From an uncultured Oscillibacter sp. (GTDB lineage: Bacteria > Bacillota > Clostridia > Oscillospirales > Oscillospiraceae), in NCBI GenBank assembly GCA_900550685.1, contig URTS01000079.1, forward strand, positions 1 through 8,549: a DNA stretch of 8,549 bases. The letters run 5' to 3'. Position numbers and translations under genes: made by a program. Positions 6,187 through 8,549 of the stretch are shown here, piece after piece. A model generated the notes under the pieces. The model worked only from the letters and a program-made list of their open reading frames with translations, did no database searches and was not told the DNA's origin. How positions within the stretch are numbered: position 1 is the first letter of the stretch; the number at the start of each line of letters is the position of its first letter.

Positions 6187-6954
6187 TCAGTTGTTTTCTG
6201 CGAAGCGGGAGAGGAACTGGCGGGTGCGTTCCTCCTGTGGGTGGTCGATGACCTGCTTGGGGTCACCCTGCTCCACGATGAAGCCGCCGTCCATGAAGAT
6301 CACCTGGTCCGCAACATCCCGAGCGAAGGCCATCTCATGGGTGACGATGATCATGGTGGTTTTCTGCTCCGCCAGGCCCCGGATGACCTTTAAAACCTCG
6401 CCGGTCAGCTCCGGGTCCAGGGCGGAGGTGGGCTCATCGAAGCAGAGAATGTCCGGGTGGAGGGCCAGAGCCCGGGCAATGGCCACCCGCTGCTGCTGGC
6501 CGCCGGAGAGCTGGTGGGGATAGTGCCCGGCACGGTCGGCCAGACCCATCTGGGCCAGCAGGTCCATACCGGCGGACCGGATGGACTCCTTGCTCTCGCC
6601 GCTGTCCTTAGCCATCAACTCCCGGGCCAGGGTCACATTTTCCAGGGCCGTGTACTGAGGGAAGAGGTTGAAGGACTGAAACACCATGCCGAAGTGGAGC
6701 CGCTTTTTCCGGATCTCCGCCTCGGATTGGGCGGCCCGCTTGGCAGCGTCAAAGAGTACCTCGTTCTGGACCGTGATGGTGCCGGTATCCGGCGTTTCCA
6801 GGAAGTTCAGGCACCGCAGCAGGGTGGTCTTGCCGCTGCCGGAGGAGCCGATGATGGACAGGGCCTGGCCCTGCTCCAGGGAGAAGCTGATATCGTTGAG
6901 GACCTTGGTTTTGCCAAAGTGCTTTTCCAGATGCTGTACCGTCAGAATCGACAT
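6187..6954 (-). CDS. Polar amino-acid ABC transporter ATP-binding protein (GlnQ/HisP type)
   Basis: This 255-aa cytoplasmic ATPase powers an ABC importer. All nucleotide-binding motifs are intact: Walker A GSSGSGKTT (residues 36–44), Q-loop Gln93 in MVFQSFNLFP, signature LSGGQQQRVAIARAL (149–163), Walker B ILCFDEP (169–175, Glu174) and switch His206 in VTHEM. MVFQSFNLFP and the length are typical of the GlnQ/HisP subfamily for polar amino acids. The ATG at 6954 follows AGGGAGGG 14 nt downstream of the permease stop, so the genes are co-transcribed in the order binding protein, permease, ATPase. The substrate cannot be named from this gene. Confidence 0.95.
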   Translation of the reverse strand: MSILTVQHLEKHFGKTKVLNDISFSLEQGQALSIIGSSGSGKTTLLRCLNFLETPDTGTITVQNEVLFDAAKRAAQSEAEIRKKRLHFGMVFQSFNLFPQYTALENVTLARELMAKDSGESKESIRSAGMDLLAQMGLADRAGHYPHQLSGGQQQRVAIARALALHPDILCFDEPTSALDPELTGEVLKVIRGLAEQKTTMIIVTHEMAFARDVADQVIFMDGGFIVEQGDPKQVIDHPQEERTRQFLSRFAENN

Positions 6955-6968
6955 ATCAAAGCCCTCCC

Positions 6969-7694
6969 TTACTTAAAATAGCTGAGCTTGCGCTCAATGA
7001 AGCTGAACAGGATCGTCAGGACGCCTACAAAGGCGAGATAGAATACGCCGGTATAGAACAAGGGCCAGGTGATGCCTGCGGATTTCATAAAGGATTCACC
7101 GGCTTTGGTGATCTCAATGACAGCGATGGTCCGGGCCAGAGAGGTATCCTTCACCAGGGTGATGATCTCGTTGGACATGGGCGGCACCACCCGCTTGACC
7201 ATCTGCAAAAGGGTGACCTTGAAAAAGATCTGCCGCTTGGTCATGCCCAGGACCTCACCGGCTTCCCGCTGTCCGGCGGGGACACCTTCAATGCCGCCCC
7301 GGTAGATCACGGAGAAATAGCAGGCGTAGTTGATGATGAAGGCGATGGCGCAGGCGGCCATGCGGCCGTCGTGGAAGACATTCCAAGGGTTTTTATCGAA
7401 CCACATGCCGGGACCGTAGAAAATGATGATGAGCTGGAGGATCAGCGGCGTGCCCCGGATGATCCAGACAATGACATTGGTAAGGGCAGATACAGGCCGC
7501 AGCTGGGAGAGCCAGCAGATAAAGCCTTTTGTTTCCTTTTGCTGATAGGCCAGATATTGGAAGGGGGCCCATTTGCTCATGGAGCCGAAGGCCACCACCA
7601 GGCCCAGAGGGAGTGCGAACAGCAGCGTCAGGAAAAACAGCTTTGCCGCCTGACTGCAGCCTTGCAGAATGGAGAGGGTAACAGTCCAGAACAT
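6969..7694 (-). CDS. Polar amino-acid ABC transporter permease (HisM/GlnP family)
   Basis: This 241-aa integral membrane protein forms, probably as a homodimer, the channel of the importer; no second permease gene is visible. Hydrophobic segments lie at about 17–37, 71–93, 112–130, 187–196 (less certain) and 212–233. The family mark IIRGTPLILQL (78–88) is present. The ATPase-contact EAA loop, EAGEVLGM (144–151) followed by VVPPMSNE, is also present. The stretch between the first two helices (about 38–66, rich in polar residues such as YQQKETKG) looks longer than in typical HisM-type permeases. The ATG at 7694 has AGAGGAG upstream. A 13-bp hairpin separates it from the binding-protein gene. 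Confidence 0.93.
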   Translation of the reverse strand: MFWTVTLSILQGCSQAAKLFFLTLLFALPLGLVVAFGSMSKWAPFQYLAYQQKETKGFICWLSQLRPVSALTNVIVWIIRGTPLILQLIIIFYGPGMWFDKNPWNVFHDGRMAACAIAFIINYACYFSVIYRGGIEGVPAGQREAGEVLGMTKRQIFFKVTLLQMVKRVVPPMSNEIITLVKDTSLARTIAVIEITKAGESFMKSAGITWPLFYTGVFYLAFVGVLTILFSFIERKLSYFK

Positions 7695-7754
7695 GAAAAA
7701 ATTCTCCTCTATATAGTGATGAGCGGGAAAGGGACGTAAGTTGAAAAGCCACTC

Positions 7755-7784
7755 AAAGGCAGAGAGCGGACGCTCTCTGCCTTT
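7755..7784 (-). other. Intercistronic hairpin between binding-protein and permease genes
   Basis: A perfect 13-bp stem, AAAGGCAGAGAGC (7755–7767) and GCTCTCTGCCTTT (7772–7784), has a 4-nt loop. Read on the minus strand it lies just after the binding-protein stop (7806–7808) and is followed by only a weak, interrupted T tract. Such hairpins in ABC operons commonly act as partial terminators or 3' stabilisers that keep binding-protein mRNA above permease mRNA. That role is inferred here. Confidence 0.75.
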
Positions 7785-7805
7785 GGGAATATGGATGTTG
7801 GGATT

Positions 7806-8549
7806 TTACTTGGTCACGACCACCTGGGCGTTGTTGCAGTAAGCGTTGGTGCACTCCATGGTCTCCTGCACGGCGTCAGTGAGAGTCATGCCGTTCCAGA
7901 CCACGTCAATAGCTTTGCCATCCAGCTCAAAGACCTTGTTGTCCCAGTCAATGACCTGGAACTCGGGGGTCACGCCCAGCTTTTCGGCAACCAGCTTGGC
8001 CATGTCGGCATCGAAGCCGATCCAGCTGCCGTCGGCATCCTGATAGTCCATAGGTTCAAACTCGGTGATGCCGATGATCAGGGTACCCTTATCCTGGATG
8101 TACTGGACGTCGCTGTCAGTCTCGGAAGCAGTGAACTCAGTGGGAGCCTGCTCCAGCAGGGCAGCCTGGACGCCGTAGGTCTCAGCGGTGGTCTCCAGGG
8201 TGCCGTCGGCATAGGCGTCAGCCAGGACGCTGTTGATGAAGGAGGCCAGGTCGCTGCCCTTGCGGCAGCCGACGCCGTACAGCTCCTCCGTGAGCTTCTG
8301 GTCGGTAACGGTCAGGTTGGGATAGCTGGTGCCTTCGCCCACCATGGCGCCGGCCATGAGGGAGTCGATGATGGCGGCGTCCGCCGTACCGGCCTGGACC
8401 TCCATCAGAGCCTTGGCCTGGGAGTCAACGGAGACAACGTCATAGCCGTTGGCCAGGGCCACCTCTTCACCGGCGGAACCGGCTTCCACGGCGTAGGTCA
8501 GCTTGGTGTCCTCTGCGGGAGCGGGATCCTCGGCAGGGGTGCTGGTATC
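7806..8549 (-). CDS. ABC transporter solute-binding protein, family 3 type, with half-domains in permuted order (5' truncated)
   Basis: The frame is open to the window edge; 247 residues are visible, ending at TAA. Residues 1–15 (DTSTPAEDPAPAEDT) look like the spacer that follows a lipoprotein cysteine. Residues 16–133 match the C-terminal half of a family 3 (SBP_bac_3) protein: LTYAVEAGSAGEE, VSVDSQAKALMEVQAGTADA, AIID, YGVGCRKGSDLASFIN, then ADGTLETTAETYGV. After a linker (134–150), residues 151–247 match the N-terminal half: DKGTLIIGITEFEPMDYQ, DGSWIGFDADMAKLVAEKLG, then IDVVWNGMTLT and a stop after AQVVVTK. This is the reverse of the canonical order. The usual Arg of the GM(T/S)xTxxR motif is Val227. 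The protein would be extracellular, membrane-anchored, and deliver a small solute to the permease. The start codon and any signal peptide lie beyond 8549. Confidence 0.88.
   Translation of the reverse strand, partial: DTSTPAEDPAPAEDTKLTYAVEAGSAGEEVALANGYDVVSVDSQAKALMEVQAGTADAAIIDSLMAGAMVGEGTSYPNLTVTDQKLTEELYGVGCRKGSDLASFINSVLADAYADGTLETTAETYGVQAALLEQAPTEFTASETDSDVQYIQDKGTLIIGITEFEPMDYQDADGSWIGFDADMAKLVAEKLGVTPEFQVIDWDNKVFELDGKAIDVVWNGMTLTDAVQETMECTNAYCNNAQVVVTK

Noticed and set aside
1..8549. Defence system, prophage, insertion sequence, CRISPR or integrated element
   Set aside because: All gene-length regions are accounted for by housekeeping, sporulation and transport genes. No transposase, integrase, regularly spaced repeats, tRNA or attachment-site-like duplication was seen.

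Overview
The window looks like a chromosomal segment from a GC-rich, endospore-forming Clostridia, most likely an Oscillospiraceae-type gut Firmicute. The evidence is the gene order rlmN–prpC–prkC–rsgA followed by spoVM, as in Bacillus/Clostridia, together with a SipL-type spore morphogenesis protein, AGGAGG-type ribosome binding sites and roughly 60% GC by eye. The genus assignment is inference.

Left half, + strand (1–4235). A tightly packed operon holds the 3' end of rlmN (23S rRNA/tRNA adenine C2 methyltransferase), prpC (PP2C phosphatase), prkC (PASTA-domain Ser/Thr kinase) and rsgA (ribosome-assembly GTPase). Two junctions are 4-nt start/stop overlaps (ATGA and GTGA). prpC and prkC are the eraser and writer of the cell-envelope and ribosome-linked Ser/Thr phosphorylation system. 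rsgA is broken by a frameshift near 3402–3414 and is annotated as a pseudogene or possible sequence error. Behind it lies about 165 nt with two strong palindromes, and then a clear rho-independent terminator (4204–4235).

Middle, + strand (4236–6180). This is a small sporulation module: a 50-aa predicted double-membrane-span protein (4303–4455), a 24-aa ORF that I recognise as SpoVM (4469–4543), and a 507-aa DUF3794 + LysM protein of the SipL type (4606–6129). In the characterised systems SpoVM anchors SpoIVA, the coat basal-layer ATPase, at the forespore membrane, and SipL binds SpoIVA through its LysM domain. The neighbouring genes therefore serve the same step. A hairpin between sipL and the convergent operon serves as terminator, mainly for the minus strand.

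Right half, minus strand (6187–8549). A polar amino-acid-type ABC importer operon is read leftward: substrate-binding protein (5' end outside the window), permease and ATPase. The binding protein is the most unusual item. Its two half-domains are in reversed order, with the canonical C-terminal half first and the canonical N-terminal half last, as expected for a circularly permuted family 3 solute-binding protein. It also lacks the usual ligand-carboxylate arginine.

No tRNA, rRNA, CRISPR array, insertion sequence or prophage gene was seen.
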